A stretch of 64,000 nt of DNA, taken from the NCBI RefSeq assembly GCF_003693265.1, contig NZ_RDRE01000001.1, forward strand, positions 124,001-188,000, given 5' to 3'. This DNA comes from Corynebacterium gottingense. Lineage in GTDB: Bacteria > Actinomycetota > Actinomycetes > Mycobacteriales > Mycobacteriaceae. Of this stretch, positions 24,651 through 33,099 are shown in pieces; position 1 is the first letter of the stretch; every line of letters starts with the position of its first letter. Made by a program: the position numbers and the translations under genes. The notes under the pieces were generated by a model. That model ran no database searches. It was not told the DNA's origin and was given only the letters and a program-made list of their open reading frames with translations.

Positions 24651-24953
24651 CTACCGTGCGTCGGCCACGACGACGTCAACGAACGGGAGGTCCGTCGCGC
24701 CGAGTACGGCGGAGCGGACATCCTCGGCTACTGACTGAATGTCGCGCCCCGACGCCGTGTCGAAGACGATGTGCACTTCGATGCCGCGGTCGTCGTTGCG
24801 GGCGACCTGGCGCAAGCCGTCGATGCGGGCCTTTGGCAGCAGGAGTGCTACCTCGCCGACGCGGCCATTGTCCAGGGCGGCGACACCGGGAACACCGAGC
24901 GCACTGTCGCGGACGGCTTCCCCGACCTCAAGGGTGATGGGGGTCCGCGCCAT
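24651..24953 (-). CDS. Small Asp23-like protein
   Basis: 100 residues. The pattern LEVGEAVRDSALGVPGVAAL and a later GIEVHIVFD..GRDIQSVAEDVRSAV resembles a minimal Asp23/Gls24 domain. Second gene of the operon, 2 bp after the first. Likely cytosolic or membrane-associated through its partners. Confidence 0.6.
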   Translation of the reverse strand: MARTPITLEVGEAVRDSALGVPGVAALDNGRVGEVALLLPKARIDGLRQVARNDDRGIEVHIVFDTASGRDIQSVAEDVRSAVLGATDLPFVDVVVADAR

Positions 24954-24955
24954 AA

Positions 24956-25468
24956 CTACTGACCCAGCGCCTGGTTGTTGGACTGGAATGCAGCGTCCTC
25001 GTTGTCAGACTCGTCCTCCTGCTCCGGCAGGTGCACGTCGTGCACGGTGACGTCGACGCGGTCAACGATCAGGCCGGTCATGCGGGTCAGCGCGACGGTG
25101 ACGTTCTCGCGGATCGCGTTCGCCAGCTCGTGGATAGCCACGCCGTACTCAGCGATGATCGCCACGGCGACGGAGGTGTGACCGTCCTCGACAGCCACGT
25201 TGACGCCCTGCTGGACGTTGGTGGAGGAGGTCAGGGACTCGCGGACCGCGCCCCACATACGGGCAGCGCCGCCGCCCAGGTTGTACACGCCGGAGACCTC
25301 GCGTGCAGCGATGCCGGCGATCTTGCCCACGACGTTGTCATCGATGACGGTGGAGCCGGAGTCGGACTCCAGGTTCTCGTTGCGCGGACGGGTCTGCTCG
25401 GCGTCCACGGCGGTCGAGGTGGAGTCGGTGGGGGCAGGGGTGTTCTCGTTCAGAGTGTGATCGGCCAT
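24956..25468 (-). CDS. Asp23/Gls24-family envelope stress protein
   Basis: 170 residues. The core domain (VIDDNVVGKIAGIAAREVSGVYNL, then a V-rich strand region and NAIRENVTVALTRMTGLIVDRVDVTVHDV) is a clear Asp23/Gls24 match, flanked by acidic, disordered ends. The ATG at 25468 is chosen because GGAAGGA sits just upstream; an ATG six codons earlier lies inside that ribosome-binding site. First gene of the operon that runs to 22093. In firmicutes Asp23 lines the membrane under cell-wall stress. Confidence 0.85.
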   Translation of the reverse strand: MADHTLNENTPAPTDSTSTAVDAEQTRPRNENLESDSGSTVIDDNVVGKIAGIAAREVSGVYNLGGGAARMWGAVRESLTSSTNVQQGVNVAVEDGHTSVAVAIIAEYGVAIHELANAIRENVTVALTRMTGLIVDRVDVTVHDVHLPEQEDESDNEDAAFQSNNQALGQ

Positions 25469-25716
25469 GACTGGTCCTTCCTTCACTGCGTTTTGTAGCT
25501 GTAGAAAAATCGGCCCGTTCCACCTGCGTACAAGCGATGAACTGATGGATGAGCGGGCTCAGCAAACAAGGGTACACATTTTCCGCGCCGAGGCTCCGGG
25601 CGTTGAGGAGACCCGGCACGAATTGGTATTAAGTTGCAATCTTTGGGGTGGCGGGATGAGGGGGAGATGGGGGCGTCGAGAAGCGAAAAAGCTCGGGCTT
25701 GCGTAAATGGGGAGGA

Positions 25717-25739
25717 CGTGTTTTAATACTCGGGTTGCC
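25717..25739 (+). promoter_or_regulatory. Candidate S10 operon promoter element
   Basis: The element is CGTG-TTTTAATACT-CGGGTTGCC. TTGCGT at 25699-25704 is 17 bp upstream of TTTAAT (25722-25727). The element matches the rplN leader at 41368-41390 in 18 of 23 positions, which supports a functional promoter. Confidence 0.5.
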
Positions 25740-25780
25740 GAAACATGGCGCGCAAGCGCGATGGTCCGGTGAACATGACA

Positions 25781-25817
25781 CCTTCGGTTGAAGGACCTGC
25801 CTCGAAATGCGGGCAGG
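25781..25817 (+). promoter_or_regulatory. Tandem hairpins in the S10 leader
   Basis: CCTTC/GAAGG (25781-25794, loop GGTT) is followed at once by CCTGCC/GGCAGG (25796-25817). They precede the ribosome-binding site of the small leader ORF. A regulatory role is inference. Confidence 0.35.
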
Positions 25818-25832
25818 ACCGGAGAAGGCGCC

Positions 25833-25997
25833 ATGGCAAATAAACAGCGGCAGTACGCAAGGGTCACGCACCCTTCCGAGTCTTGCACCCCGGCACGCGC
25901 CGAGGCGGAAGCACTGACTTGCAGCGCGCAGTTATTTGCTAGCGCCTTGTCACCTTCCGGAAGTGTCAAGAAGTCAATGAAACGACACTGGCGTTGA
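25833..25997 (+). CDS. Possible 54-residue leader peptide of the S10 operon
   Basis: ATG preceded by GGAGAAGG at 25821-25828. The product begins MANKQRQYARV and ends KKSMKRHWR, with no family resemblance and a composition that is not clearly protein-like in its centre. The good ribosome-binding site and the position in a structured leader are the only support. It may be noncoding leader sequence. Confidence 0.25.
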   Translation: MANKQRQYARVTHPSESCTPARAEAEALTCSAQLFASALSPSGSVKKSMKRHWR

Positions 25998-26124
25998 GCC
26001 ATGGGCCCAGCCCGGACAACGTTATAGAGAAACTAGAAGCTACAAACCCCACCGCTTCGTCTTTGCCTCGTTCAACTACGAGCGAGGCGGGAATTGAAAG
26101 TGGGGATGCGAGGAAGAGGTAAGC

Positions 26125-26430
26125 GTGGCGGGACAGAAGATCCGCATCAGGCTCAAGGCCTACGACCACGAGGCGATCGACGCATCTGCGAAGAAGATCG
26201 TTGCTACGGTCACCCGCACGGGTGCCCGCGTCGTTGGACCGGTGCCGTTGCCCACCGAAAAGAACGTGTACGCCGTTATTCGTTCTCCCCACAAGTACAA
26301 GGACTCTCGCGAGCACTTCGAGATGCGCACTCACAAGCGCCTCATCGACATTCTCGATCCGACGCCGAAGACCGTTGACGCGCTCATGCGCATCGACCTT
26401 CCGGCAAGCGTCGACGTGAACATCCAGTAA
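26125..26430 (+). CDS. rpsJ: 30S ribosomal protein S10
   Basis: 101 residues from a GTG with GAGGAAGAGG upstream. Head protein of the 30S subunit, also the NusB partner (NusE) in antitermination. Motifs GPVPLPT and [15 protein letters not shown] are typical. First gene of the S10 operon; a frame starting 31 bp upstream at 26094 is out of register and not used. Confidence 0.98.
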   Translation: MAGQKIRIRLKAYDHEAIDASAKKIVATVTRTGARVVGPVPLPTEKNVYAVIRSPHKYKDSREHFEMRTHKRLIDILDPTPKTVDALMRIDLPASVDVNIQ

Positions 26431-26471
26431 GCAAGAGATCCCCAAAACGTTCAGTAGTGGAGAACTAATAC

Positions 26472-27128
26472 ATGTCTGAGAACCAGATCAAGGGCATTCT
26501 GGGTAAGAAGCTCGGCATGACCCAGGTCTTCGACGATGAGAACCGCGTAATCCCGGTGACCGTCGTCGAGGCTGGGCCGTGTGTGGTCACCCAGATCCGT
26601 ACCAAAGAGACCGATGGCTACGACGCCATCCAGATTGCTTACGGCGACATTGACCCCCGTAAGTCCAAGAAGCCGCAGGCTGGCCACTTCAAGAAGGCTG
26701 GCGTGACGCCGCGTCGCGTTGTTGCGGAGATCCGCATGGACGATACCTCCGAGTACGAGGTCGGCCAGGAATACAACGCCACCATCTTCGACGGCGACGT
26801 GTTCGTCGACGTCGTCGGCACCACCAAGGGCAAGGGCTTTGCCGGCGCGATGAAGCGCCACGGCTTTGCCGGCCAGGGTGCCGCACACGGTAACCAGGCC
26901 TCCCACCGCCGCGTCGGCGGCATCGGTGGCTGTGCTACCCCGGGCCGTGTCTTCAAGGGCAAGCGCATGGCTGGCCGCATGGGCGGTAACCGCGTTACCA
27001 CCCAGAACCTGAAGATCCAACGCATCGACGGCGACAACAATCTGATCCTGGTCAAGGGTGCAATCCCGGGCGCCAAGGGCAGCGTTGTTACCGTCAAGAC
27101 CGCAGTGAAGGGCGGTGCTCACGCATGA
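26472..27128 (+). CDS. rplC: 50S ribosomal protein L3
   Basis: 218 residues. Early-assembly protein near the peptidyl-transferase centre; the long internal extension with the [20 protein letters not shown] region is present. Stop overlaps the start of rplD by 4 bp (ATGA). Confidence 0.99.
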   Translation: MSENQIKGILGKKLGMTQVFDDENRVIPVTVVEAGPCVVTQIRTKETDGYDAIQIAYGDIDPRKSKKPQAGHFKKAGVTPRRVVAEIRMDDTSEYEVGQEYNATIFDGDVFVDVVGTTKGKGFAGAMKRHGFAGQGAAHGNQASHRRVGGIGGCATPGRVFKGKRMAGRMGGNRVTTQNLKIQRIDGDNNLILVKGAIPGAKGSVVTVKTAVKGGAHA

Positions 27129-27793
27129 CGAACCTGACGCTTGACGTCCACACCGCTGACGGAAAGACCAACGGTTCCGTAGAGCTTCCGGCAGAACTTT
27201 TTGACCGCGAAGCTTCCATCCCGCTGCTGCACCAGGTTGTCACCGCACAGCTCGCAGCAGCTCGTCAGGGAACCCACGCCACCAAGACCCGCGCCGACGT
27301 GCGCGGCGGTGGTAAGAAGCCGTTCCGCCAGAAGGGCACCGGCCGTGCCCGCCAGGGTTCCATCCGCGCTCCGCAGTTCACCGGTGGCGGCACCGTTCAC
27401 GGTCCGCAGCCGCGTTCCTACGCGCAGCGCACCCCCAAGAAAATGATTAAGGCAGCTCTCGTAGGTGCCCTCACCGACCGCGCGCGTAACGCACGCATCC
27501 ACGTCGTTGAGGACCTGGTCCCGGGCCAGAAGCCCTCGACCAAGTCTGCACGCACCTTCCTGGAGCGCCTGACCGACCGTAAGTCCGTTCTGCTGGTGAT
27601 CGGCCGCGATGACAACAACTCCCGTCTTTCCGCAAGGAACCTGCCGGGCGTCCACATCATCGAGCCGGGTCAGCTGAACACCTACGACGTGCTCAACGCA
27701 GACGACGTGGTCTTCTCGGTCGAGGCACTGCACACCTTCATCAACCGCGACGCGGCACAGGCTACCGCCACCGCTGCGGAGGAGGAGAAGTAA
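27125..27793 (+). CDS. rplD: 50S ribosomal protein L4
   Basis: 222 residues. Its basic loop ([20 protein letters not shown]) lines the exit tunnel. In enterobacteria L4 represses its own operon through the leader; whether the long leader here serves a similar purpose is unknown. rplW begins directly after the stop (TAAATG). Confidence 0.99.
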   Translation: MTNLTLDVHTADGKTNGSVELPAELFDREASIPLLHQVVTAQLAAARQGTHATKTRADVRGGGKKPFRQKGTGRARQGSIRAPQFTGGGTVHGPQPRSYAQRTPKKMIKAALVGALTDRARNARIHVVEDLVPGQKPSTKSARTFLERLTDRKSVLLVIGRDDNNSRLSARNLPGVHIIEPGQLNTYDVLNADDVVFSVEALHTFINRDAAQATATAAEEEK

Positions 27794-28099
27794 ATGGCTA
27801 AGACTGTTAACCCGCGCGACATCATCATCGCCCCGGTCCTCTCCGAGAAGACCTACGCGCTGATGGAGCAGAACACCTACACGTTCTATGTCAGCCCGTC
27901 TGCTAACAAGACCCAGATCAAGATCGCCGTGGAAGAGATCTTCGGCGTCGACGTCGCTTCGGTGAACACCGCCAACCGTGAGGGCAAGCGCAAGCGCACC
28001 CGCACCGGCTACGGCAAGCGCAAGGACACCAAGCGCGCCTACGTCACTCTCCGCGAGGGCAGCGACTCCATCGACATCTTCGGCGGTGCAACCGCCTAA
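27794..28099 (+). CDS. rplW: 50S ribosomal protein L23
   Basis: 101 residues. Located at the tunnel exit, where it docks trigger factor and SRP. Family pattern [16 protein letters not shown] at the start and the basic loop [17 protein letters not shown]. Confidence 0.99.
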   Translation: MAKTVNPRDIIIAPVLSEKTYALMEQNTYTFYVSPSANKTQIKIAVEEIFGVDVASVNTANREGKRKRTRTGYGKRKDTKRAYVTLREGSDSIDIFGGATA

Positions 28100-28140
28100 C
28101 AGCGGCTGCTGCAGAAGACACCGATAGAAAAGGACACACT

Positions 28141-28980
28141 ATGGCTATTCGTAAATACAAGCCGACAACTCCGGGTCGCCGTGCCAGCTCCGTTTCCGAG
28201 TTCGACGAGATCACCCGCTCGACCCCGGAAAAGTCGCTGCTGCGCCCGCTCCCGAAGAAGGGTGGCCGTAACACCCACGGCCACATCACCACTCGTCACC
28301 GCGGCGGCGGCCACAAGCGTCGCTACCGCGTCATCGACTTCCGCCGTTCCGACAAGGACGGCGTGCTGGCAAAGGTCGCTCACATCGAGTACGACCCGAA
28401 CCGCACCGCAAACATTGCACTGCTCCACTACTACGACGGTGAGAAGCGCTACATCATTGCGCCGAAGGGCCTGAAGCAGGGCACCGTGATCGAGTCGGGC
28501 GCTAACGCGGACATCAAGGTTGGCAACAACCTGCCGCTGCGCAACATCCCGACCGGTACCACCATCCACGCTGTGGAGCTCAAGCCCGGTGCTGGCGCCA
28601 AGCTTGCCCGTTCCGCTGGTTCTTCGATCCAGCTGCTGGGTAAGGAAGGCTCCTACGCCGTGCTGCGTATGCCGTCCTCCGAGATCCGTCGCGTGGACAT
28701 CCGCTGCCGCGCAACGGTGGGCGAGGTTGGCAACGCTGACCAGATCAACATCCGTTGGGGCAAGGCCGGCCGTATGCGCTGGAAGGGCTGGAGGCCCACT
28801 GTCCGCGGTGTTGTCATGAACCCGGTCGACCACCCGCACGGTGGTGGTGAGGGTAAGACTTCCGGTGGCCGTCACCCGGTTTCCCCGTGGGGCCAGAAGG
28901 AAGGCCGTACCCGCAACCCGAACCGTTACTCCAACAACATGATCGTGCGTCGTCGTCGCTCGAAGAACAAGAAGCGCTAA
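28141..28980 (+). CDS. rplB: 50S ribosomal protein L2
   Basis: 279 residues, full length. The conserved C-terminal [11 protein letters not shown] carries the histidine important for subunit association and peptidyl transfer. An AGAAAAGGAC ribosome-binding site lies in the 41-bp gap after rplW. Confidence 0.99.
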   Translation: MAIRKYKPTTPGRRASSVSEFDEITRSTPEKSLLRPLPKKGGRNTHGHITTRHRGGGHKRRYRVIDFRRSDKDGVLAKVAHIEYDPNRTANIALLHYYDGEKRYIIAPKGLKQGTVIESGANADIKVGNNLPLRNIPTGTTIHAVELKPGAGAKLARSAGSSIQLLGKEGSYAVLRMPSSEIRRVDIRCRATVGEVGNADQINIRWGKAGRMRWKGWRPTVRGVVMNPVDHPHGGGEGKTSGGRHPVSPWGQKEGRTRNPNRYSNNMIVRRRRSKNKKR

Positions 28981-28996
28981 GAGGAGGTAAACAGAC

Positions 28997-29272
28997 ATGC
29001 CACGCAGCCTGAAGAAGGGCCCGTTCGTCGATGAGCACCTCCTCAACAAGGTGGATGCTCAGAACGAGGCCGGCACCAAGCAGGTCATCAAGACCTGGTC
29101 CCGCCGCTCGACCATTCTCCCCGATTTCATCGGACACACTTTCGCCGTCCACGACGGCCGTAAGCACGTCCCGGTGTTTGTCGATGAGTCCATGGTCGGT
29201 CACAAGCTCGGCGAGTTTGCACCAACCAAGACCTTCAAGGGTCACGTCAAGGTAGAGAAGGGACGTCGATAA
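28997..29272 (+). CDS. rpsS: 30S ribosomal protein S19
   Basis: 91 residues. Pairs with S13 in the 30S head. Typical [15 protein letters not shown] start. The last codons and stop (AAGGGACGTCGATAA) coincide with copy R6 of the interspersed motif. rplV follows after 3 bp. Confidence 0.99.
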   Translation: MPRSLKKGPFVDEHLLNKVDAQNEAGTKQVIKTWSRRSTILPDFIGHTFAVHDGRKHVPVFVDESMVGHKLGEFAPTKTFKGHVKVEKGRR

Positions 29273-29274
29273 GC
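29262..29274 (+). repeat. Interspersed motif copy R6
   Basis: GACGTCGATAAGC, one mismatch, spanning the rpsS stop codon and the 3-bp gap to rplV. Because KGRR-stop is a normal S19 ending, this copy may be fortuitous. Confidence 0.6.
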
Positions 29275-29275
29275 A

Positions 29276-29635
29276 ATGGCTGACACAATCACCACTGCAT
29301 CCGCGACGGCCAAGTTCGTCCGCACTTCCCCGATGAAGGCCCGCCGCGTGCTGGCCCTCGTCCGCGGTAAGTCCGTATCTGAGGCACTCGCCATCCTGAA
29401 GTACGCGCCGCAGGCAGCGTCCAAGGATGTTGCGAAGGTTGTTGCTTCCGCAGCTGCCAACGCCGAGAACAACTTCGGTCTGGACCCGCGCACGCTCGTC
29501 GTGTCCGAGTGCTGGGCCAACGAAGGCCCCACTATGCGTCGCTACCAGCCGCGCGCCCAGGGCCGCGCCTTCCAGATCCGGAAGCGCACGTCCCACATCA
29601 CCGTCGTTGTCGAGTCCAAGGAAGGGGCTAAGTAA
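29276..29635 (+). CDS. rplV: 50S ribosomal protein L22
   Basis: 119 residues. Its beta-hairpin loop ([16 protein letters not shown]) reaches the exit tunnel, the site of macrolide-resistance changes; no obvious insertion is seen. The stop shares a base with the rpsC start (TAATG). Confidence 0.99.
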   Translation: MADTITTASATAKFVRTSPMKARRVLALVRGKSVSEALAILKYAPQAASKDVAKVVASAAANAENNFGLDPRTLVVSECWANEGPTMRRYQPRAQGRAFQIRKRTSHITVVVESKEGAK

Positions 29636-30378
29636 TGGGCCAGAAAATTCACCCACACGGCCTGCGCCTGGGTATCACCGCTGACTACAAGTCCCACTGG
29701 TACGCCGACAAGAACTACGCAGATTACGTCCACGAGGACATCAAGATCCGCGAATTCCTGTCCAAGGGCCTCGAGCGCGCCGGCATCGCCGACGTCAACA
29801 TCGAGCGCACTCGCGACCGCGTCCGCGTCGACATTCACACCGCCCGCCCGGGCATCGTGATTGGCCGCCGCGGTGCTGAGGCTGACCGCATCCGCCGCGA
29901 GCTGGAGAAGCTCACCGGCAAGATGGTCGCCCTCAACATCCTCGAGGTCAAGAACGTTGACGCCAACGCGACCCTCGTTGCACAGTCCATCGCTGAGCAG
30001 CTGGTCAACCGCGTCGCGTTCCGTCGCGCAATGCGCAAGGCTATCCAGTCCGCAATGCGCAATCCGCAGGTCAAGGGCATCAAGGTGATGACCTCTGGCC
30101 GTCTGGGTGGCGCTGAAATGTCCCGCGTCGAGCGCTACCACGAAGGCCGTGTGCCGCTGCACACCCTGCGTGCGGAGATCGACTACGGCACCGCAGAAGC
30201 CCACACCACCTTCGGCGTCATCGGCGTCAAGGTCTGGATCTACAAGGGCGACGTTGTTGGCGGTGTCCGCGAGTCCGAGCTCAACGCTCCGTCCAACGAG
30301 CGCCGTGGCCGCGGCGACCGTCGCCCGCGTCGCGGCGGCCAGCGCCGCCAGCGCGCCGAGAAGAAGCAGGAGGGCTAA
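29635..30378 (+). CDS. rpsC: 30S ribosomal protein S3
   Basis: 247 residues. KH domain with the [15 protein letters not shown] loop, then the conserved C-terminal domain and a basic tail ([17 protein letters not shown]). Part of the mRNA entry helicase site. Confidence 0.99.
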   Translation: MGQKIHPHGLRLGITADYKSHWYADKNYADYVHEDIKIREFLSKGLERAGIADVNIERTRDRVRVDIHTARPGIVIGRRGAEADRIRRELEKLTGKMVALNILEVKNVDANATLVAQSIAEQLVNRVAFRRAMRKAIQSAMRNPQVKGIKVMTSGRLGGAEMSRVERYHEGRVPLHTLRAEIDYGTAEAHTTFGVIGVKVWIYKGDVVGGVRESELNAPSNERRGRGDRRPRRGGQRRQRAEKKQEG

Positions 30379-30382
30379 ACAC

Positions 30383-30799
30383 ATGCTTATCCCTAAGCGC
30401 GTGAAGTACCGCCGCCAGCACCGCCCGAACCGTCGTGGCGTGTCCAAGGGCGGGAACACCATTAACTTCGGTGACTGGGGCCTGCAGGCACTCGAGCCGG
30501 CCTACATCACCAACCGTCAGATTGAGGCATCCCGTATTGCCATCAACCGCCACGTCAAGCGTGGCGGCAAGGTCTGGATCAACATCTTCCCGGACCGCCC
30601 GCTGACCCAGAAGCCGCTCGGCGTGCGTATGGGTTCCGGTAAGGGCCCGGTGGAGAAGTGGGTTGCCAACGTGAAGCCGGGTCGCATCCTTTTCGAGATG
30701 TCCTACCCGAATGACGAGGTTGCCATCGAGGCTCTGCGCCGTGCGGCTGCGAAGCTTCCGTGCAAGACTCGCATCATCAAGAAGGAGGACCAGTACTAA
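30383..30799 (+). CDS. rplP: 50S ribosomal protein L16
   Basis: 138 residues starting [15 protein letters not shown], the family start; the frame extends upstream but only antisense to nothing useful inside rpsC. Binds near the A-site tRNA. The stop overlaps the rpmC start (TAATG). Confidence 0.99.
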   Translation: MLIPKRVKYRRQHRPNRRGVSKGGNTINFGDWGLQALEPAYITNRQIEASRIAINRHVKRGGKVWINIFPDRPLTQKPLGVRMGSGKGPVEKWVANVKPGRILFEMSYPNDEVAIEALRRAAAKLPCKTRIIKKEDQY

Positions 30800-31029
30800 T
30801 GGCGAACGGTACCCCCGCATCTGAGTTCCGCGAACTCACCGATGAAGAGCTGAAGAGCCGCCTGTCCGACGCGAAGGAAGAGCTGTTCAACCTGCGCTTC
30901 CAGCTCGCGACCGGCCAGCTGACCAACAACCGCCGCATCTCCACCGTGAAGCGCGACATCGCACGCATCTACACCGTGCTGCGCGAGCGAGAGCTCGGCC
31001 TGTCCGTCGTCCCGGGAGCTGAGGCTTAA
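30799..31029 (+). CDS. rpmC: 50S ribosomal protein L29
   Basis: 76 residues. Two-helix protein at the tunnel exit ([23 protein letters not shown], then [17 protein letters not shown]). The internal GGAGGACC before the ATG serves as ribosome-binding site. Confidence 0.98.
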   Translation: MANGTPASEFRELTDEELKSRLSDAKEELFNLRFQLATGQLTNNRRISTVKRDIARIYTVLRERELGLSVVPGAEA

Positions 31030-31031
31030 TC

Positions 31032-31316
31032 ATGAGTGAGGCAAACGTGACTGAACAGAACACCCAGAAGGCAGTGCAGAAGCGCCGCCGCGGCTACGTC
31101 GTGTCCGACAAGATGGACAAGACCATCGTTGTTGAGGTCGAGGACCGCAAGTCCCACGGCCTGTACAGCAAGATTGTCCGCACGACCAACCGCGTCAAGG
31201 CTCACGACGAGGACAACACCGCCGGCGTCGGCGACCTGGTCCTCATCGAGGAGACCCGCCCGCTGTCCAAGGACAAGCACTTCCGTCTCGTCGAGATCGT
31301 CGAGAAGGCTCGCTAG
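31032..31316 (+). CDS. rpsQ: 30S ribosomal protein S17
   Basis: 94 residues with an OB fold. Typical [14 protein letters not shown] and LVEIVEKAR end. Last gene of the S10 operon; a terminator follows, and rplN, its usual neighbour, is 10 kb away. Confidence 0.98.
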   Translation: MSEANVTEQNTQKAVQKRRRGYVVSDKMDKTIVVEVEDRKSHGLYSKIVRTTNRVKAHDEDNTAGVGDLVLIEETRPLSKDKHFRLVEIVEKAR

Positions 31317-31338
31317 TCCCTAGCGGACCCCGCACCAG

Positions 31339-31369
31339 CCGCACCCTCTCCAAGGGGGGTGCGGTTTTT
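31339..31369 (+). terminator. S10 operon terminator
   Basis: CCGCACCC (31339-31346) pairs with GGGTGCGG (31357-31364), followed by TTTTT. Confidence 0.9.
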
Positions 31370-31373
31370 GCAT

Positions 31374-31386
31374 GCTTATCGACGCC
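31374..31386 (-). repeat. Interspersed motif copy R7
   Basis: Perfect 13-base copy on the minus strand, 5 bp after the T-run of the S10 terminator. With R8 it forms an inverted repeat. Confidence 0.9.
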
Positions 31387-31403
31387 ACCGTGGCGGGCAA
31401 GTA

Positions 31404-31416
31404 GGCGTCGATAGGC
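31404..31416 (+). repeat. Interspersed motif copy R8
   Basis: GGCGTCGATAGGC, one mismatch. Opposed to R7: arms 31372-31386 and 31404-31418 are 15 bp with one mismatch around a 17-bp centre. Confidence 0.85.
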
Positions 31417-31476
31417 ATCTGCCCGGGCGCGGTACTACAGTGTGTACGTCGCTGACCCCGAGACCCGGAGGACCTG

Positions 31477-32979
31477 ATGCCTGTGGAAACGCTGACCGCC
31501 CAGACCGGCGAGCGCTACGCGCCCCGGCCAACAGTGTGGGAGGCGCTGCGAACGCCGCGGATCCTGAGCAAGGAGGTGCTGGCCGGGCTCGTCGTGGGCC
31601 TGGCGCTGATTCCGGAGGCGATCAGCTTCTCCGTGATCGCGGGCGTGGACCCCAAGGTGGGGCTGTACTCGTCGTTCATCATGGCGACGGTCACGGCGAT
31701 AGTTGGCGGCAGGCCGGCCATGATCTCGGCGTCGACAGGCGCGGTTGCCCTCGTCGTCGCGCCGCTCGTGCGCGCGCACGGCTACGACTACCTGCTGGCC
31801 ACGATCATGCTCGCCGGTGTGTTCCAGATTGTGCTGGCGCTGCTCGGGGTGGCCAAACTGATGCGGTTCATCCCGCGCAGCGTCATGGTGGGCTTTGTGA
31901 ACTCGCTGGCCATCATGGTCTTTTCGGCGCAGCTGCCCGAGCTGTTCGGCGTCCCCGCCGCCGTCTACCCGCTCGTCGCACTCGGCCTGCTCATCGTAAT
32001 TGCCATGCCGCGCATCACGGAAGCGGTGCCGCCGCCGCTTGTGGCCATCGTGGTGGTCAGCGCGGTGGTGATCGGGTTTGGCATCGACGTGCCAACCGTG
32101 GGGGACCGCGGCGAGCTGCCGCGCTCCCTGCCGCACATTGTGGTGCCGCAGATCCCGTGGGAGCTTGACACGCTCAAGGTGGTGGCCCCGTACGCGCTGG
32201 CGGTGGCGCTGGTGGGGCTCATGGAGTCGCTGCTGACGGCGAAGCTCATCGATGAGATCACGGATACCCACTCCAACAAGACCCGCGAGGGGATCGGGCA
32301 GGGGGCCGCGAACATGGTCTCCAGCCTCTTCGGCGGCATGGGCGGGTGCGCGGTGATTGGGCAGTCCATGATCAACGTCAAGGCGTCGGGCGCGCGCACC
32401 CGCGTGTCCACCTTCCTCGCCGGCACGTTCCTGCTTGGGCTGATGCTGCTGCTCAATGAGCTGGTCGGCCAGATCCCCATGGCAGCGCTCGTGGCCGTGA
32501 TGATCATGGTGGCCATCGGCAGTTTTGACTGGCACTCGGTGCGCCCGTCCACGCTGCGCAAGCTCCCGCTGTCTGAGACGGTCATCATGGCGCTTACCGT
32601 GGTCGTGGTGATCCTGACGGGCAACCTGGCCATCGGCGTGGTGGTCGGCGTACTCGCGGCATCCGTGATGTTCGTGCGCAACGTGGCGCACCTGGTGGAG
32701 GTCACCCGTGAGGAGGTCGACGGCGAGGCTTGCTACGCGGTGCGCGGCCAGCTCCTGTTCGCGTCTTCGAACGACTTGACCACGCTGTTTCGGTACTCCG
32801 CGGACCCGGAACGGGTGGTGGTGGACCTCAGCGAGGCCACCCTGTGGGATGCGTCCACGATCGCTGCGCTGGATTCCATCGAGCAGCGCTACGCCCAGTA
32901 CGGGAAGACGGTGACCTTCGAGGGGATGGGCGAGCGTTCGAGCGCGTTCCACGGGAAATTGACCGGCGTGATGGGGTAG
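31477..32979 (+). CDS. SulP-family anion transporter with STAS domain
   Basis: 500 residues. A multi-helix SulP core (EVLAGLVVGLALIPEAISFSVIAGVDPKVGLYSS near the start, GGMGGCAVIGQSMINVKASG in the middle) and a C-terminal STAS domain (about residues 400-495, with VVDLSEATLWDASTIAALD). The family carries sulfate, bicarbonate or related anions; the substrate cannot be read from sequence. GGAGG stands 9 bp before the ATG. It lies upstream of nirB on the same strand and may serve the same assimilation theme. Confidence 0.9.
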   Translation: MPVETLTAQTGERYAPRPTVWEALRTPRILSKEVLAGLVVGLALIPEAISFSVIAGVDPKVGLYSSFIMATVTAIVGGRPAMISASTGAVALVVAPLVRAHGYDYLLATIMLAGVFQIVLALLGVAKLMRFIPRSVMVGFVNSLAIMVFSAQLPELFGVPAAVYPLVALGLLIVIAMPRITEAVPPPLVAIVVVSAVVIGFGIDVPTVGDRGELPRSLPHIVVPQIPWELDTLKVVAPYALAVALVGLMESLLTAKLIDEITDTHSNKTREGIGQGAANMVSSLFGGMGGCAVIGQSMINVKASGARTRVSTFLAGTFLLGLMLLLNELVGQIPMAALVAVMIMVAIGSFDWHSVRPSTLRKLPLSETVIMALTVVVVILTGNLAIGVVVGVLAASVMFVRNVAHLVEVTREEVDGEACYAVRGQLLFASSNDLTTLFRYSADPERVVVDLSEATLWDASTIAALDSIEQRYAQYGKTVTFEGMGERSSAFHGKLTGVMG

Positions 32980-33099
32980 GGGACGCGGAGGTGCCGGCGA
33001 ACTGGCTGTTGGGGGAAAGCCACCGCGCACCGCTTTTTAGCCGGTACGATCGGGGGTAATTGGCGCAGCCGCGCCGCCCCTACTGCAAAGGACGGTTTT

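Larger units (their letters stand above)
25469..26124. other. Divergent region between the Asp23 operon and the S10 operon
   Basis: 656 bp. It contains the start region of the minus-strand Asp23 operon, a promoter element shared with rplN (25717-25739), two small hairpins at 25781-25817, a possible 54-codon leader ORF (25833-25997) and the ribosome-binding site GAGGAAGAGG of rpsJ. The S10 leader is therefore long, about 390 nt. Confidence 0.5.
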
